Source of the DNA: an uncultured Lachnospiraceae bacterium
GTDB lineage: Bacteria; Bacillota; Clostridia; Lachnospirales; Lachnospiraceae
Direction of reading: 5' to 3'
Assembly: GCA_910586005.1 (NCBI GenBank)
Contig: CAJUHG010000003.1
Coordinates: 35,558 to 80,995 of the forward strand
DNA: 45,438 nt
The notes under the pieces are model-generated. The model searched no databases and had not been told where the DNA came from. It worked only from the letters and a program-made list of their open reading frames with translations. Position 1 is the stretch's first letter, and the number at the start of each line of letters is the position of its first letter. This document shows positions 1 to 9,016 of this stretch, in pieces. Made by a program: the position numbers and the translations under genes.

Positions 1-1919
1 GATTTCACTACTTCTGATGTTTCTTGTTTAGGTATGGTGTTTTTTTCTTCTTCTGTCTCAGAAATTCCTTTTAACTCTCGGAAAATTTTCATAAATTCTT
101 TTCCAGTAATTGTTTCATGTTCATATAGATATTGAGAAATTTCATCTAGGATACTTCTATTTTCTTGTAGTAATCGAATTGCCTCATCATAACTTTCCTT
201 CAGTATTCTCATAACTTCTTGGTCAATCTGAGCAGCCGTTTCTTCTCCACAGTTTAAACTTGCTCTTCCATCTAAATATTGATTTTCTATGGTTACCAAT
301 CCCATAAGTCCAAATTTTTCTGACATACCATATTGTGTCACCATAGCTCTTGCCATCTTTGTAGCCTGTTCAATATCATTGGAAGCTCCTGTTGTCACTG
401 AATCAAAAACAATTTCTTCTGCAGCACGCCCTCCCATATAAGTTACCAAATGAGCAATTAACTCCTGTTTCGTCATCAAGAACTTTTCTTCTTCAGGCAC
501 TTGCATCGTATAACCTAGTGCTCCCATAGTTCTTGGCACAATGGTAATTTTCTGCACTGGCTCTGTATCCTTCTGCAATGCAGTTACTAGTGCATGCCCA
601 ACTTCATGATAGGCAACCATTTTCTTTTCCTTTGGCCCCATAATACGGTCTTTTTTCTCTTTTCCAGCAATTACTACTTCTACTGATTCAAATAAATCCC
701 CTTGATTTACATATTTTCTCCCTTGCTTTACAGCATTGATGGCTGCTTCATTTATCATATTAGCAAGATCAGAACCTACAGCTCCTGAAGTTGCCAATGC
801 AATAGCATCCAAATCTACAGAATCATCTAATAATACATTCTTAGCATGTACTTTCAGTGTTTCTACTCTTCCTTTTAAATCTGGCTTGTCTACAATTATT
901 CTGCGGTCAAAACGTCCAGGTCTTAGCAAAGCCTTATCAAGTACCTCTGGACGATTCGTTGCTGCCAAAATCAAAAGTCCCTTAGAAGTATCAAATCCAT
1001 CCATTTCTGCTAATAGCTGATTTAAGGTCTGTTCTCGTTCATCATTGCCACCATATCTTGTGTCACGACTTTTTCCTATGGCATCAATTTCATCAATAAA
1101 AATAATGCAAGGTGCCTGTTTCTGAGCTTCCTTAAATAAATCTCTCACCCTAGAGGCTCCCACTCCTACGAACATTTCCACAAAATCAGAACCTGCCAAT
1201 GAAAAAAATGGTACTTTCGCTTCTCCTGCAACTGCTTTGGCAAGTAAAGTCTTACCTGTTCCAGGAGGTCCTACTAACAGAGCTCCTTTTGGTAACTTGG
1301 CACCTATATCTGTATATTTTTTTGGATTATGCAAAAAATCCACAACTTCTTGTAAAGATTCTTTTGCTTCATCTTGCCCTGCAACATCTTTAAAGTTAAT
1401 CCCTGTAGATTTCTCAACATAAACTTTCGCTGTAGATTTTCCAACTCCCATCATTCCGCCACTACCCATTTTACGGAAAATCAAAAAATATAGAAGAATC
1501 CACACTAATACTAATGGGAGAATATAACTAATTAAATTCCACATAATCGCAGAAGATACATCTTCTACTGTTCCACCAAATTTTACTCCATGCTCTTTTA
1601 AAAGAGGTAATAAGCTCTCATCATTTAATTCTGCTGTATAATAAGTAATTCTGTATAATTTATTCTCACTTTTTGGGATAATATTAATCCTGTTGGAAGT
1701 AAAAGTAACAGATTCTACTTTGTCCTTTTCTACCATGTCAATAAATTCTGAATAAGTAATTTCCTTATTTGTAGCATCCTTGGCACAACTATTTAACAAA
1801 CTTGTTAGAAACAATACAAGTAGTGCAGCAAGCACAAAAACCATAATGGTCATGCCATTTCTGTTATTACCACCGTTATTATTGCCACCATTTTCATTGT
1901 TATTTCCTTTGTTTTCCAT
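1..1919 (-). CDS. ftsH: ATP-dependent zinc metalloprotease FtsH (3' end outside the window)
   Basis: Membrane-anchored AAA+ protease that extracts and degrades membrane and short-lived cytosolic proteins. About 639 codons are visible and the frame is still open at base 1, so the C-terminus is missing because of the window edge, not a mutation. Order seen: Asn/Gly-rich N-tail (1-22), TM1 (about 24-43), external domain, TM2 (about 127-149), AAA domain with Walker A GPPGTGKT (near 218-225) and Walker B IIFIDEID, then the zinc site HEVGH. The start at 1919 follows GGAGG with 6-nt spacing. A sigma-A-type promoter lies upstream, divergent from pyrG. The family assignment is certain from these motifs. 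Confidence 0.97.
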   Translation of the reverse strand, partial: MENKGNNNENGGNNNGGNNRNGMTIMVFVLAALLVLFLTSLLNSCAKDATNKEITYSEFIDMVEKDKVESVTFTSNRINIIPKSENKLYRITYYTAELNDESLLPLLKEHGVKFGGTVEDVSSAIMWNLISYILPLVLVWILLYFLIFRKMGSGGMMGVGKSTAKVYVEKSTGINFKDVAGQDEAKESLQEVVDFLHNPKKYTDIGAKLPKGALLVGPPGTGKTLLAKAVAGEAKVPFFSLAGSDFVEMFVGVGASRVRDLFKEAQKQAPCIIFIDEIDAIGKSRDTRYGGNDEREQTLNQLLAEMDGFDTSKGLLILAATNRPEVLDKALLRPGRFDRRIIVDKPDLKGRVETLKVHAKNVLLDDSVDLDAIALATSGAVGSDLANMINEAAINAVKQGRKYVNQGDLFESVEVVIAGKEKKDRIMGPKEKKMVAYHEVGHALVTALQKDTEPVQKITIVPRTMGALGYTMQVPEEEKFLMTKQELIAHLVTYMGGRAAEEIVFDSVTTGASNDIEQATKMARAMVTQYGMSEKFGLMGLVTIENQYLDGRASLNCGEETAAQIDQEVMRILKESYDEAIRLLQENRSILDEISQYLYEHETITGKEFMKIFRELKGISETEEEKNTIPKQETSEVVK

Positions 1920-1966
1920 TTATTTCCTCCTGCAGATCGCAACAATCTATTTTGCGACACCCTTTT

Positions 1967-1995
1967 ATTATATGTGTATTTCCTTCGAAAATCAA
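1967..1995 (-). promoter_or_regulatory. Sigma-A-type promoter of ftsH
   Basis: Read on the minus strand, TTGATT (1990-1995) and TATAAT (1967-1972) are separated by exactly 17 nt, close to the vegetative consensus. The leader to the ftsH ATG is about 40 nt and holds a 6-bp inverted repeat TCGCAA/TTGCGA (about 1938-1958) just before the ribosome site. Confidence 0.75.
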
Positions 1996-2081
1996 TATAA
2001 TCTTATTAAACTTTTTAACATATTTCTAAAGTTTTTATAAACTTTTTTTCAAAAGTTCTAGCATTCTTTTGTTACAGGTTG

Positions 2082-2087
2082 TATAAT
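2082..2087 (+). promoter_or_regulatory. Probable -10 element for pyrG
   Basis: TATAAT preceded by TTG, in the divergent region between ftsH and pyrG. No convincing -35 box sits 16-18 nt upstream. The resulting leader would be about 85 nt. I see no G-run start with matching attenuator of the kind used for CTP-sensing pyrG control in Bacillus. Confidence 0.45.
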
Positions 2088-2139
2088 AAATATCTACTGA
2101 GAACAGTCAAAAACCCCTCAAGAATTTCCATTTGGCTTG

Positions 2140-2154
2140 TTGCTCGCGGGAATA
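2140..2154 (+). repeat. Short dispersed repeat R2, copy A
   Basis: TTGCTCGCGGGAATA, 9 nt before the pyrG ribosome site. The same core occurs at 3918-3935 and 26544-26561, and in degraded form at 26237-26254. Copies A and B also share the flank TTGGC just upstream. Confidence 0.55.
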
Positions 2155-2178
2155 TATTACAAAAAGGAGGATTTACCT

Positions 2179-3783
2179 ATGCCCGTAAAATATGTCTTTG
2201 TCACAGGTGGCGTTGTTTCTGGTCTTGGAAAAGGAATTACTGCTGCTTCCCTAGGCCGATTACTGAAAGCCCGTGGATACAAAGTTACTATGCAAAAATT
2301 TGATCCATATATTAACATTGACCCAGGAACCATGAATCCTATTCAGCATGGTGAGGTTTTTGTTACTGATGACGGAGCAGAAACAGATTTGGATTTAGGA
2401 CATTATGAACGTTTTATTGATGAAAATTTAGGCAAACATTCCAATGTTACTACTGGCAAGGTATACTGGTCTGTCTTACAAAAAGAACGTCGTGGCGATT
2501 ATGGTGGAGGAACTGTTCAAGTAATTCCCCATATCACCAATGAAATTAAAAGCCGTTTTTACCGGAACTTTACCACCGAAGACACTCATATTGCTATTAT
2601 TGAAGTAGGTGGTACCGTAGGGGATATGGAAAGTCAACCGTTTTTGGAATCTATCCGCCAATTTCAACATGAAATTGGACATGAGAATGCTATATTAATT
2701 CATGTAACCTTAATCCCTTATATTACTGCCTCTGGAGAAATGAAAACGAAACCGACACAAGCAAGTGTCAAAGAGTTACAAGGTATGGGGATTCAACCTG
2801 ACATCATTGTATGTCGCTCAGAACATCCCTTAGACCAAGGTATTAAAGATAAAATAGCACTATTTTGTAATGTACCAGATAGCCATGTACTACAGAATTT
2901 GGATGTAGAATATTTATATGAAGCTCCACTTGCAATGGAAAAAGAAAATTTAGCACAGGTAGCATGTGAATGTCTTCATTTAGATTGTCCAGAACCCAAC
3001 TTGACAGACTGGATTGATATGGTAGACGCTCTCCGCAATCCTACAAAAGATGTAGAAATTGCTTTGGTAGGAAAATATATTTCTCTCCATGATGCTTATA
3101 TCTCTGTGGTAGAAGCATTAAAACATGGAGGAATTGCAGAACGTGCTACCGTAAATATAAAATGGGTAGATTCTGAATTATTAAATGCAGAAAACATAGA
3201 ACAAATTCTTGGAAAAGTTCAAGGTATTTTAGTTCCTGGTGGCTTTGGAGATCGAGGAATAGATGGAAAGATTCTTGCCTGTAAATATGCAAGAGAACAT
3301 AAAATACCTTTCCTAGGTTTATGTCTTGGAATGCAACTATCCATTGTAGAATTTGCCCGTCACATCTGTGGCTTGCGTGATGCACATAGTATTGAATTAA
3401 ATCCTAACACTCCTCATCCAGTGATTGCTCTAATGCCAGACCAAAATGGTGTAGAGGATATTGGTGGAACCCTAAGACTTGGCTCCTATCCATGCATTTT
3501 AGACAAAACCTCTAGAGCTTATCAAGTCTATGGGACAGAAACTATTTATGAAAGACATCGGCACCGTTATGAAGTAAACAACGATTATCGTTCGATTCTC
3601 ACAGAACATGGTATGAAACTCTGTGGACTTTCCCCAGATGGGCGAATTGTAGAAATGGTGGAAATTCCAGATCACCCTTGGTATATTGCTACACAAGCAC
3701 ATCCAGAATTGAAATCCCGCCCAAACCGTCCTCACCCTCTATTTAAAGGATTTGTAGAAGCTGCGTTAAAAACAAAGAGATAA
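2179..3783 (+). CDS. pyrG: CTP synthase
   Basis: Makes CTP from UTP, ATP and glutamine, the last step of pyrimidine nucleotide synthesis. The protein has 534 residues, normal for the family. The N-terminal synthetase domain begins with the P-loop-like GGVVSGLGKGI. The C-terminal class I glutamine amidotransferase domain has the nucleophile motif GLCLGMQ and the downstream HPE in QAHPELKSRP. I chose the ATG at 2179 because AAAGGAGG lies 7-8 nt upstream. The longer frame from a TTG at 2137 lacks a ribosome site and would add residues the family does not have. It is a single-gene unit: the next gene, on the other strand, converges on it. Confidence 0.98.
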   Translation: MPVKYVFVTGGVVSGLGKGITAASLGRLLKARGYKVTMQKFDPYINIDPGTMNPIQHGEVFVTDDGAETDLDLGHYERFIDENLGKHSNVTTGKVYWSVLQKERRGDYGGGTVQVIPHITNEIKSRFYRNFTTEDTHIAIIEVGGTVGDMESQPFLESIRQFQHEIGHENAILIHVTLIPYITASGEMKTKPTQASVKELQGMGIQPDIIVCRSEHPLDQGIKDKIALFCNVPDSHVLQNLDVEYLYEAPLAMEKENLAQVACECLHLDCPEPNLTDWIDMVDALRNPTKDVEIALVGKYISLHDAYISVVEALKHGGIAERATVNIKWVDSELLNAENIEQILGKVQGILVPGGFGDRGIDGKILACKYAREHKIPFLGLCLGMQLSIVEFARHICGLRDAHSIELNPNTPHPVIALMPDQNGVEDIGGTLRLGSYPCILDKTSRAYQVYGTETIYERHRHRYEVNNDYRSILTEHGMKLCGLSPDGRIVEMVEIPDHPWYIATQAHPELKSRPNRPHPLFKGFVEAALKTKR

Positions 3784-3855
3784 TTATGCAAAATCTTTGC
3801 TTTGCTTTAAATTCTTGTCCCTTAAGAATAAGAAAATTAAAAAGTAGATGTGACT

Positions 3856-3900
3856 ATTCTTATATTAGGAAACTGCAAAACAATTTCCTAATATAAGAAT
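3856..3900. repeat. Perfect 17-bp inverted repeat without U-tract
   Basis: Arms 3856-3872 and 3884-3900 are perfect reverse complements (ATTCTTATATTAGGAAA and its complement) with an 11-nt spacer. Neither strand has a T-run after the stem, so a standard intrinsic terminator is doubtful even though it lies between the convergent pyrG and HAD genes. R2 copy B begins 17 nt to the right. Confidence 0.8.
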
Positions 3901-3917
3901 GATGGCTGCTTGGCCCA

Positions 3918-3935
3918 TTGCTCGCAGGAATAAAA
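3918..3935 (+). repeat. Short dispersed repeat R2, copy B
   Basis: TTGCTCGCAGGAATAAAA, one change from the core of copy A (2140) and two from copy C (26544). It directly follows the long inverted repeat ending at 3900, as copy C follows an inverted repeat. Confidence 0.55.
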
Positions 3936-4022
3936 ATTTTACCCTTCTGTTACTTCTTAAGATTCTTGAATTAAAATATTTCCCTTAGTATCACACCAAA
4001 TGTTAATCATCTAATAATGCAA

Positions 4023-4685
4023 TCATAATTTTCCTGCTTCTTCAAGATTTTTTTGTAATGCATCTAAATTCTGATATACTCCAATATGAGGATATCCTTC
4101 CAATTCTTCTCGGCTTGTAGTTCCTGTGGTAACACCTGCAAAATCCACACCTGCTGCTTCTGCTGTCTTGGCATCCACAATACTATCTCCTACATATAAT
4201 ACTTGATTTTGATGTAAATTCCAAGAAGCTAACAACTTTAAAACTCCTTCTGGATTTGGTTTTGGCACTTTCACATCTTCCACGCCTATTATATTATCAA
4301 TATAACTTGTCGCCTGACATTTTTCTAAAATAGCATCCATACGATAATGGTACTTGGTGGTTACAATTCCAATTTTTACTTTTTGTGCTTTTAATTTATG
4401 GAGCACATGAATAGTATCAGAAAATAAATTTGTATTTGCAACCATCACTTGATCTGCTTTTTCTCTAAAATACTTCTCAAACTTTTCTGTTTCTTCTTCT
4501 GATTCTTTCCCTGTTAGACTACAATATATCTCCTTCAATGAAAATCCTATTGTTTTACAGATTGCTTCCCTTGAAACGAAATTATGCCCCAACTTCTGTA
4601 ATCCATATGTTACACTTGTAACAATTCCTTCGGTAGAATCTCCTAAAGTATAATCAAAGTCAAAAATCACTGCCTGATATTTCAT
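4023..4685 (-). CDS. HAD-superfamily phosphatase (PpaX/Gph-like)
   Basis: A 220-residue haloacid-dehalogenase-fold hydrolase, predicted to remove phosphate from a small metabolite (phosphoglycolate or pyrophosphate in relatives) in the cytosol. All four HAD motifs are present: motif I DFDYT near the N-terminus with the catalytic Asp pair, motif II Thr in IGIVTTK, motif III Lys in KPNPEG, and motif IV GDSIVDAKTA. A helical cap domain lies between motifs I and II (subclass IA). The ribosome site is GAGAGGAA before ATG 4685. The C39-like gene ends 25 nt upstream on the same strand, so the two are probably co-transcribed. The exact substrate cannot be told from sequence. Confidence 0.85.
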   Translation of the reverse strand: MKYQAVIFDFDYTLGDSTEGIVTSVTYGLQKLGHNFVSREAICKTIGFSLKEIYCSLTGKESEEETEKFEKYFREKADQVMVANTNLFSDTIHVLHKLKAQKVKIGIVTTKYHYRMDAILEKCQATSYIDNIIGVEDVKVPKPNPEGVLKLLASWNLHQNQVLYVGDSIVDAKTAEAAGVDFAGVTTGTTSREELEGYPHIGVYQNLDALQKNLEEAGKL

Positions 4686-4710
4686 CTTTCCTCTCCCTGT
4701 TTCCTAAAAT

Positions 4711-5544
4711 CTATTCTTCGCTCCAGAGACATTTAATCTGACTACTTAATCTATCAAAATCCCATTGTCTCTCACTGTTCTTTCTACTATTTGGATCATT
4801 TACAAAAAATCCATTTTCATCATATCCCCGCAACAAAATAAAATGTCCTGTAGTAGTAAAATCTCCTGGTCTCATACTACAAATAACTACTCCTCCCCGA
4901 TCCAAAGTATTTTTTATTTTTTCTTCACTTAAAGGTAATTCTTTGCCCAACAAGCCTAGCTCTGTGGCCCCTTCTGTAAAGAAACTCCAACTTGTTCCCG
5001 CTTGCGTATAGTAGCCTTTTTCATAAGCATATTCTGCCATTTTTCTAGGATTCATATCCATATCCCCTTTTAAATACAGATAAGCCATTGTCATACAAGT
5101 AGGTCCACAGCCTGCTAGTCCAATTATATCATTTCCATAACTATCATATCCCCAACGCATGTCCCATTGTAACAATAATGGGATCTTTCCTAATTCACAT
5201 TCATCTTTTATATCTATTTCTTTTCCTATATAATCTAATCTATTTGGATATCCTGTAACAAATTCATAAGCCTCTTCATTTTTTTCTAGTAACTCTAACA
5301 AATCCTGTGGATACATTTCTCCTAAAATATCTGTTTTTGTATGATTGCTATGGTTCTGATTCTTAGTATCTATTGTTTTCCAATGACCTAATATTTCCTT
5401 TCCATTTATCATATTGATACTTAGAAAACCAAGTATTCCAAATGCAAAAAAAATACTTTTTATTTTCTTAATTTTTCTTTCCCTTCGATGTTTTGCAAGA
5501 CTCCTTCCACTATAAGTATTACTTTCATAAATCTTTTGTCTCAT
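4711..5544 (-). CDS. Membrane-anchored C39-family peptidase-like protein
   Basis: 277 residues. A basic N-terminus (KHRRERKIKKIK) is followed by one TM or uncleaved signal segment (about 31-46), then an extracytoplasmic papain-like domain. The triad is visible: Cys146 in AGCGPTCMTM, His234 in TGHFILLRGY and Asp250 in VNDPNS, the usual order for C39_2-type proteins. Such proteins are often secreted peptidases or amidases acting on peptides or wall material; the substrate is unknown. Start 5544 follows AAGGAG with a 6-nt gap. It is the first gene of a two-gene unit with the HAD phosphatase. Confidence 0.8.
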   Translation of the reverse strand: MRQKIYESNTYSGRSLAKHRRERKIKKIKSIFFAFGILGFLSINMINGKEILGHWKTIDTKNQNHSNHTKTDILGEMYPQDLLELLEKNEEAYEFVTGYPNRLDYIGKEIDIKDECELGKIPLLLQWDMRWGYDSYGNDIIGLAGCGPTCMTMAYLYLKGDMDMNPRKMAEYAYEKGYYTQAGTSWSFFTEGATELGLLGKELPLSEEKIKNTLDRGGVVICSMRPGDFTTTGHFILLRGYDENGFFVNDPNSRKNSERQWDFDRLSSQIKCLWSEE

Positions 5545-5805
5545 AAAAAGCTCCTTTTCTTTGCTCTAATATTGTCTATTGTTTCTATTTAGGATTATTA
5601 TACGCAAAAAAGCTTTTTTATTCTTTTATTTTTGTATTTAAAACTTTTAAGATATTATGAATATTTCTAAAGCTTTCTAAGGAATGTGAACTATTTTATG
5701 CTTTAAAATTAGTAAAATTATGACCATCTTATTTTTAAGAATGCTAGTGACATATTTCATATAGACGCCTACAAAGTCTAAAAAATATCTTACTCTAGTA
5801 TTCGC

Positions 5806-7032
5806 TTAGTCTACTCTGAACTGTTGCAAAATCTCAGGAAAAATTTCCACACTTCGTTTTAAAATCCCCTGCATATATGCAATTGCAATTCCATAATTTG
5901 TAATTGGAATTTTCTGGTCCTTTGCAGATTTCAAACGATATTTCATTTCTCTCTCATTTAACATACAGCCTCCGCAATGGATAACTAACTGATATTTGGA
6001 TAAATCTTCTGGAAATTCTAATCCTGATGTCAATTCAATTTGGAGTTGTTTTTTGGTATACTCTTTTAACCAACGTGGTATTTTTACAGAACCAATATCA
6101 TCACATTGTCTATGGTGGGTACAACCTTCTGAAATTAATACTTTATCTCCATCTTTTAAACCATCAATAGCTAGTGCCCCTTGTACTACAGTATGCAAAT
6201 TTCCTTTATATCTTGCAAAAAGAATGGAAAAAGAAGTAAGGGGAATTTCTCTTGGAGTATCTGCATGCACCTTTGCAAACACCTGACTATCTGTAATCAC
6301 TAGAGCAGGTTTTTTTCCCAATTGATGTAAAGTATCTTTCAATTCTATTTCTTTTACCACGATAGCAGTCGCATCTGAATCTAAAATATCTCTAATGGTC
6401 TGTTGTTGAGGCAAAATCAATCTTCCTTTTGGTGCTGCTTTATCAATTGGAACTACTAATACAACAAAATCTGATGGAGATATCAAATCTCCTACAATTC
6501 TATTTTTAGATTCTTTTTCTTTTGTCAATTTTGCAATTTTTTCTTTTAACTCTTGTATATGAAATCCTGTTTTTGCACTAATTGGAATATGGGGTTGTCC
6601 CTCCCATATCCTTTGATTTTCCTTCTCTATTCTGTCCATTAAGTCAACTTTATTAATCGCTACTAGAAAAGGAATTTTTTTCTCTTGAAATAGTTTTAGC
6701 AATTCCTGCTCCACATCTGTACCTACAACGCTTCCATCCACCACCAATACTGCTATATCTATTCTATTTAAAATCTGTCTCGTTTTCTTTACACGTTGCT
6801 CTCCCAGTATTCCCTCATCATCAATTCCTGGCGTATCAATAATGACAACAGGTCCCATTGGCAACAATTCCATCGTCTTTTGTACTGGATCTGTAGTGGT
6901 TCCTTTCACTTCTGACACCACTGCTAAATCTTGTCCGGTCACTGCATTTACTACACTAGATTTTCCTACATTTCTTCTTCCAAAAAAACCAATATGCACT
7001 CTATCTGCAGAAGGTGTACTATTTAACCCCAT
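5806..7032 (-). CDS. hydF: [FeFe] hydrogenase maturation GTPase HydF
   Basis: Scaffold that receives the di-iron subcluster built by HydE and HydG and passes it to apo-hydrogenase. The GTPase part has the P-loop GRRNVGKSS, the G3 motif DTPG and the G4 NKVD. The C-terminal cluster-binding part has the family HCGGC motif with an upstream Cys in CTHHRQC. The start MGLNSTPSADRVHIGFFG is typical of HydF, and GGAGG lies 5 nt before the ATG at 7032; the frame extends upstream to 7053 but without support. It follows the TM1266 gene (stop 7055) by about 20 nt. HydE, HydG and a catalytic hydrogenase are not in this window. Confidence 0.97.
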   Translation of the reverse strand: MGLNSTPSADRVHIGFFGRRNVGKSSVVNAVTGQDLAVVSEVKGTTTDPVQKTMELLPMGPVVIIDTPGIDDEGILGEQRVKKTRQILNRIDIAVLVVDGSVVGTDVEQELLKLFQEKKIPFLVAINKVDLMDRIEKENQRIWEGQPHIPISAKTGFHIQELKEKIAKLTKEKESKNRIVGDLISPSDFVVLVVPIDKAAPKGRLILPQQQTIRDILDSDATAIVVKEIELKDTLHQLGKKPALVITDSQVFAKVHADTPREIPLTSFSILFARYKGNLHTVVQGALAIDGLKDGDKVLISEGCTHHRQCDDIGSVKIPRWLKEYTKKQLQIELTSGLEFPEDLSKYQLVIHCGGCMLNEREMKYRLKSAKDQKIPITNYGIAIAYMQGILKRSVEIFPEILQQFRVD

Positions 7033-7054
7033 AATTTCCTCCATTCTATGCATT

Positions 7055-7300
7055 TTACACTTTTGAATAGGCTGTTTTACTACTTACACCAGAAAGCTTT
7101 CCTAGTTTTCCAGAGAGTGCACTAATAATGTCTTGAGGTGCATCAACAGCTATACTAATGATATTGATATTCTTTTTATGATATGGGATGCCCATTCTAC
7201 CAATAATATAAGAACCATATTCATGAAGAATCTGATTTAACGCCTCAATCGAAGATTCTTCCTCTACAATAATTCCAATAATTGCTACTCTTGAATCCAT
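7055..7300 (-). CDS. TM1266-family iron-only hydrogenase system regulator
   Basis: An 81-residue ACT-like small protein of the family annotated as putative regulator of the iron-only hydrogenase system, regularly next to hydE/F/G. It begins MDSRVAIIGIIVEEESS, with IGRMGIPY and INIISIAVDAP further on, all characteristic of the family. The ATG at 7300 has AGAGGA six nt upstream, so I prefer it to the 7321 start. It lies between the 76-aa gene and hydF with gaps of 10-25 nt, so all are in one transcript. The ligand and mode of action are not established. Confidence 0.85.
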   Translation of the reverse strand: MDSRVAIIGIIVEEESSIEALNQILHEYGSYIIGRMGIPYHKKNINIISIAVDAPQDIISALSGKLGKLSGVSSKTAYSKV

Positions 7301-7310
7301 ATTATTTCCT

Positions 7311-7541
7311 CTACTCATCAAATTCCACCGTTACAAAAAATCCCTTCGTTGTCTCATGTATCTTAATTACTTTTCCTTCTGTAGACTTCAATCGTTCACT
7401 GAATATATAATTTGCAGACATCGCATATGCCTTTCCCAAAGTATAATAATAGGAAGTTGGTAACTTTCCCTCAGTAACTGGCAGAATGTCCCCTTCTTTA
7501 AGCAATCCTGTTCGTTCCATCTTAAATTCCATCTGGCGCAT
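7311..7541 (-). CDS. Unrecognised 76-residue protein in the trk-hydF operon
   Basis: Not recognised. It is a soluble small protein with central YYYTLGKAYAMSANYIFSERL and a beta-rich end (GKVIKIHETTKGFFVTVEFDE) that could be a small barrel. It starts at ATG 7541 behind AGGGGA, 18 nt after trkH ends, and stops 10 nt before the TM1266 start, so it is translated in the middle of the operon. Position suggests a role with TM1266/HydF, but that is inference from context only. Confidence 0.75.
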   Translation of the reverse strand: MRQMEFKMERTGLLKEGDILPVTEGKLPTSYYYTLGKAYAMSANYIFSERLKSTEGKVIKIHETTKGFFVTVEFDE

Positions 7542-7559
7542 TTTAACATCCCCTATTCG

Positions 7560-8999
7560 CTATCTTCTTTTCCAAGTTGCAGGTGTAAATAATAACAAAA
7601 GTGGAAATAATTCCAGACGCCCTGCCAACATGTCAAACATTAACACATATTTTGCTGGTTGTGAATAAATTGAAAAATTACTGGTAGGCCCTACCTGTTC
7701 TAATCCTGGTCCAATATTATTTAAAGTAGCCGCTACTGCTGTAAAATTTGTGGTAAAATCCAATTCATTCAAAGAAATCAATAACACAGAAAATCCATAA
7801 ATAACTGCATATGCAATAAAAAATACAGAAATGGAACGCAGCACATCTTTTGTTACTACATGTTTTTCAAAATGTATTTGCCGCACACGTTTTGGATGAA
7901 TTAAATGAGATAATTCATTTTTTACCAATTTTAACATAATCACAATTCTAGAAACTTTAATTCCTCCTCCAGTACTTCCAGCACAAGCTCCAACAAACAT
8001 TAATAGCACCAAGACAAATTTTGCAAATTCAGACCATTGATTGAAATCTATGGTAGAATACCCTGTAGTAGTAATAATAGATGCCACCTGAAAAGCTGCA
8101 TGGTGAAATGCTTCCAAAATAGAAGTAAATCCTCCATAAATATTTATTGTTATCAATACAATTGCTCCTAAAATAATCCCCAAATAATATCGCAATTCTT
8201 CACACATAATTGCCTGTAAGGGTTTCTTGGTCCAAAACAAGTAGTACACATTAAAATTAATACCAAATAGAATCATAAAAATAGTAATCACTGCCTGAGA
8301 AGCTATAGAATAACTTCCAATACTATCATTTAAAATACCAAATCCTCCTGTGCCTGCTGTACCAAAAGATAAAGTCATTGCCTCAAAAGGTGTCATTCCT
8401 GTAATTAGAAGTAAAATAATTTGGGTAATTGTCATAAAAATATACATTGCATAAAGAATCCTTGCAGTATGTCTTACCCTTGGAACTAATTTTCCAACAG
8501 TTGGGCCTGGACTTTCTGCGCGCATTAAATGCATATTATATCCTCCTGCCAATGGAAGAATTGCAAGTATTAGTACTAATACTCCCATCCCTCCAATCCA
8601 ATGAGTAAAACTTCTCCAAAATAAATTACATTTTGCTAACACTTCCACACTATCTAAAACACTTGCTCCTGTAGTTGTCAGACCAGAAATCGTCTCAAAT
8701 AATGCATCTGTATAACTAGGAAAATCTCCTGATAAAAATAGTGGTAATGCCCCTGTAAGGCTTAAAACAATCCAACTCAAAGATACTACTACAAATCCTT
8801 CTCTGGCATAAAATACAGTACTTTTAGGTTTTTTCATCTTTCCTAAACCACCAAAAAGTAAACAGGCTATTAAAACTACAACGTATGCCCATCCCTCTTT
8901 TTCTCTATAACAAAGAGCAGTTAAACAAGGAAGCGCAAGAAACAATGCCTGAAATTCTAAAACACGACAGAGAATATATCTAATAATTGAGTAATTCAT
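7560..8999 (-). CDS. trkH: Potassium uptake protein TrkH (KtrB-type)
   Basis: A 479-residue integral membrane protein of the Trk/Ktr/HKT superfamily, the ion-conducting subunit of K+ uptake. The four pore-loop segments with filter glycine can be seen: GLTTTGASVL, FGTAGTGGFG, ITTTGYSTID and LNNIGPGLEQVG. Multiple hydrophobic helices run from the N-terminus. It is 17 nt downstream of trkA, the matching gating subunit. The protein ends with a short basic tail, so no C-terminal domain is fused. Confidence 0.95.
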   Translation of the reverse strand: MNYSIIRYILCRVLEFQALFLALPCLTALCYREKEGWAYVVVLIACLLFGGLGKMKKPKSTVFYAREGFVVVSLSWIVLSLTGALPLFLSGDFPSYTDALFETISGLTTTGASVLDSVEVLAKCNLFWRSFTHWIGGMGVLVLILAILPLAGGYNMHLMRAESPGPTVGKLVPRVRHTARILYAMYIFMTITQIILLLITGMTPFEAMTLSFGTAGTGGFGILNDSIGSYSIASQAVITIFMILFGINFNVYYLFWTKKPLQAIMCEELRYYLGIILGAIVLITINIYGGFTSILEAFHHAAFQVASIITTTGYSTIDFNQWSEFAKFVLVLLMFVGACAGSTGGGIKVSRIVIMLKLVKNELSHLIHPKRVRQIHFEKHVVTKDVLRSISVFFIAYAVIYGFSVLLISLNELDFTTNFTAVAATLNNIGPGLEQVGPTSNFSIYSQPAKYVLMFDMLAGRLELFPLLLLFTPATWKRR

Positions 9000-9016
9000 A
9001 ATACTTTTGCCTCCGC

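Noticed and set aside
736..1422. Plus-strand open frames over ftsH
   Set aside because: Antisense shadows of the ftsH AAA domain, whose full motif set is on the minus strand.
2100..2178. CTP-sensing attenuator of Bacillus type before pyrG
   Set aside because: The leader lacks an initial G-run and a terminator stem before the start codon.
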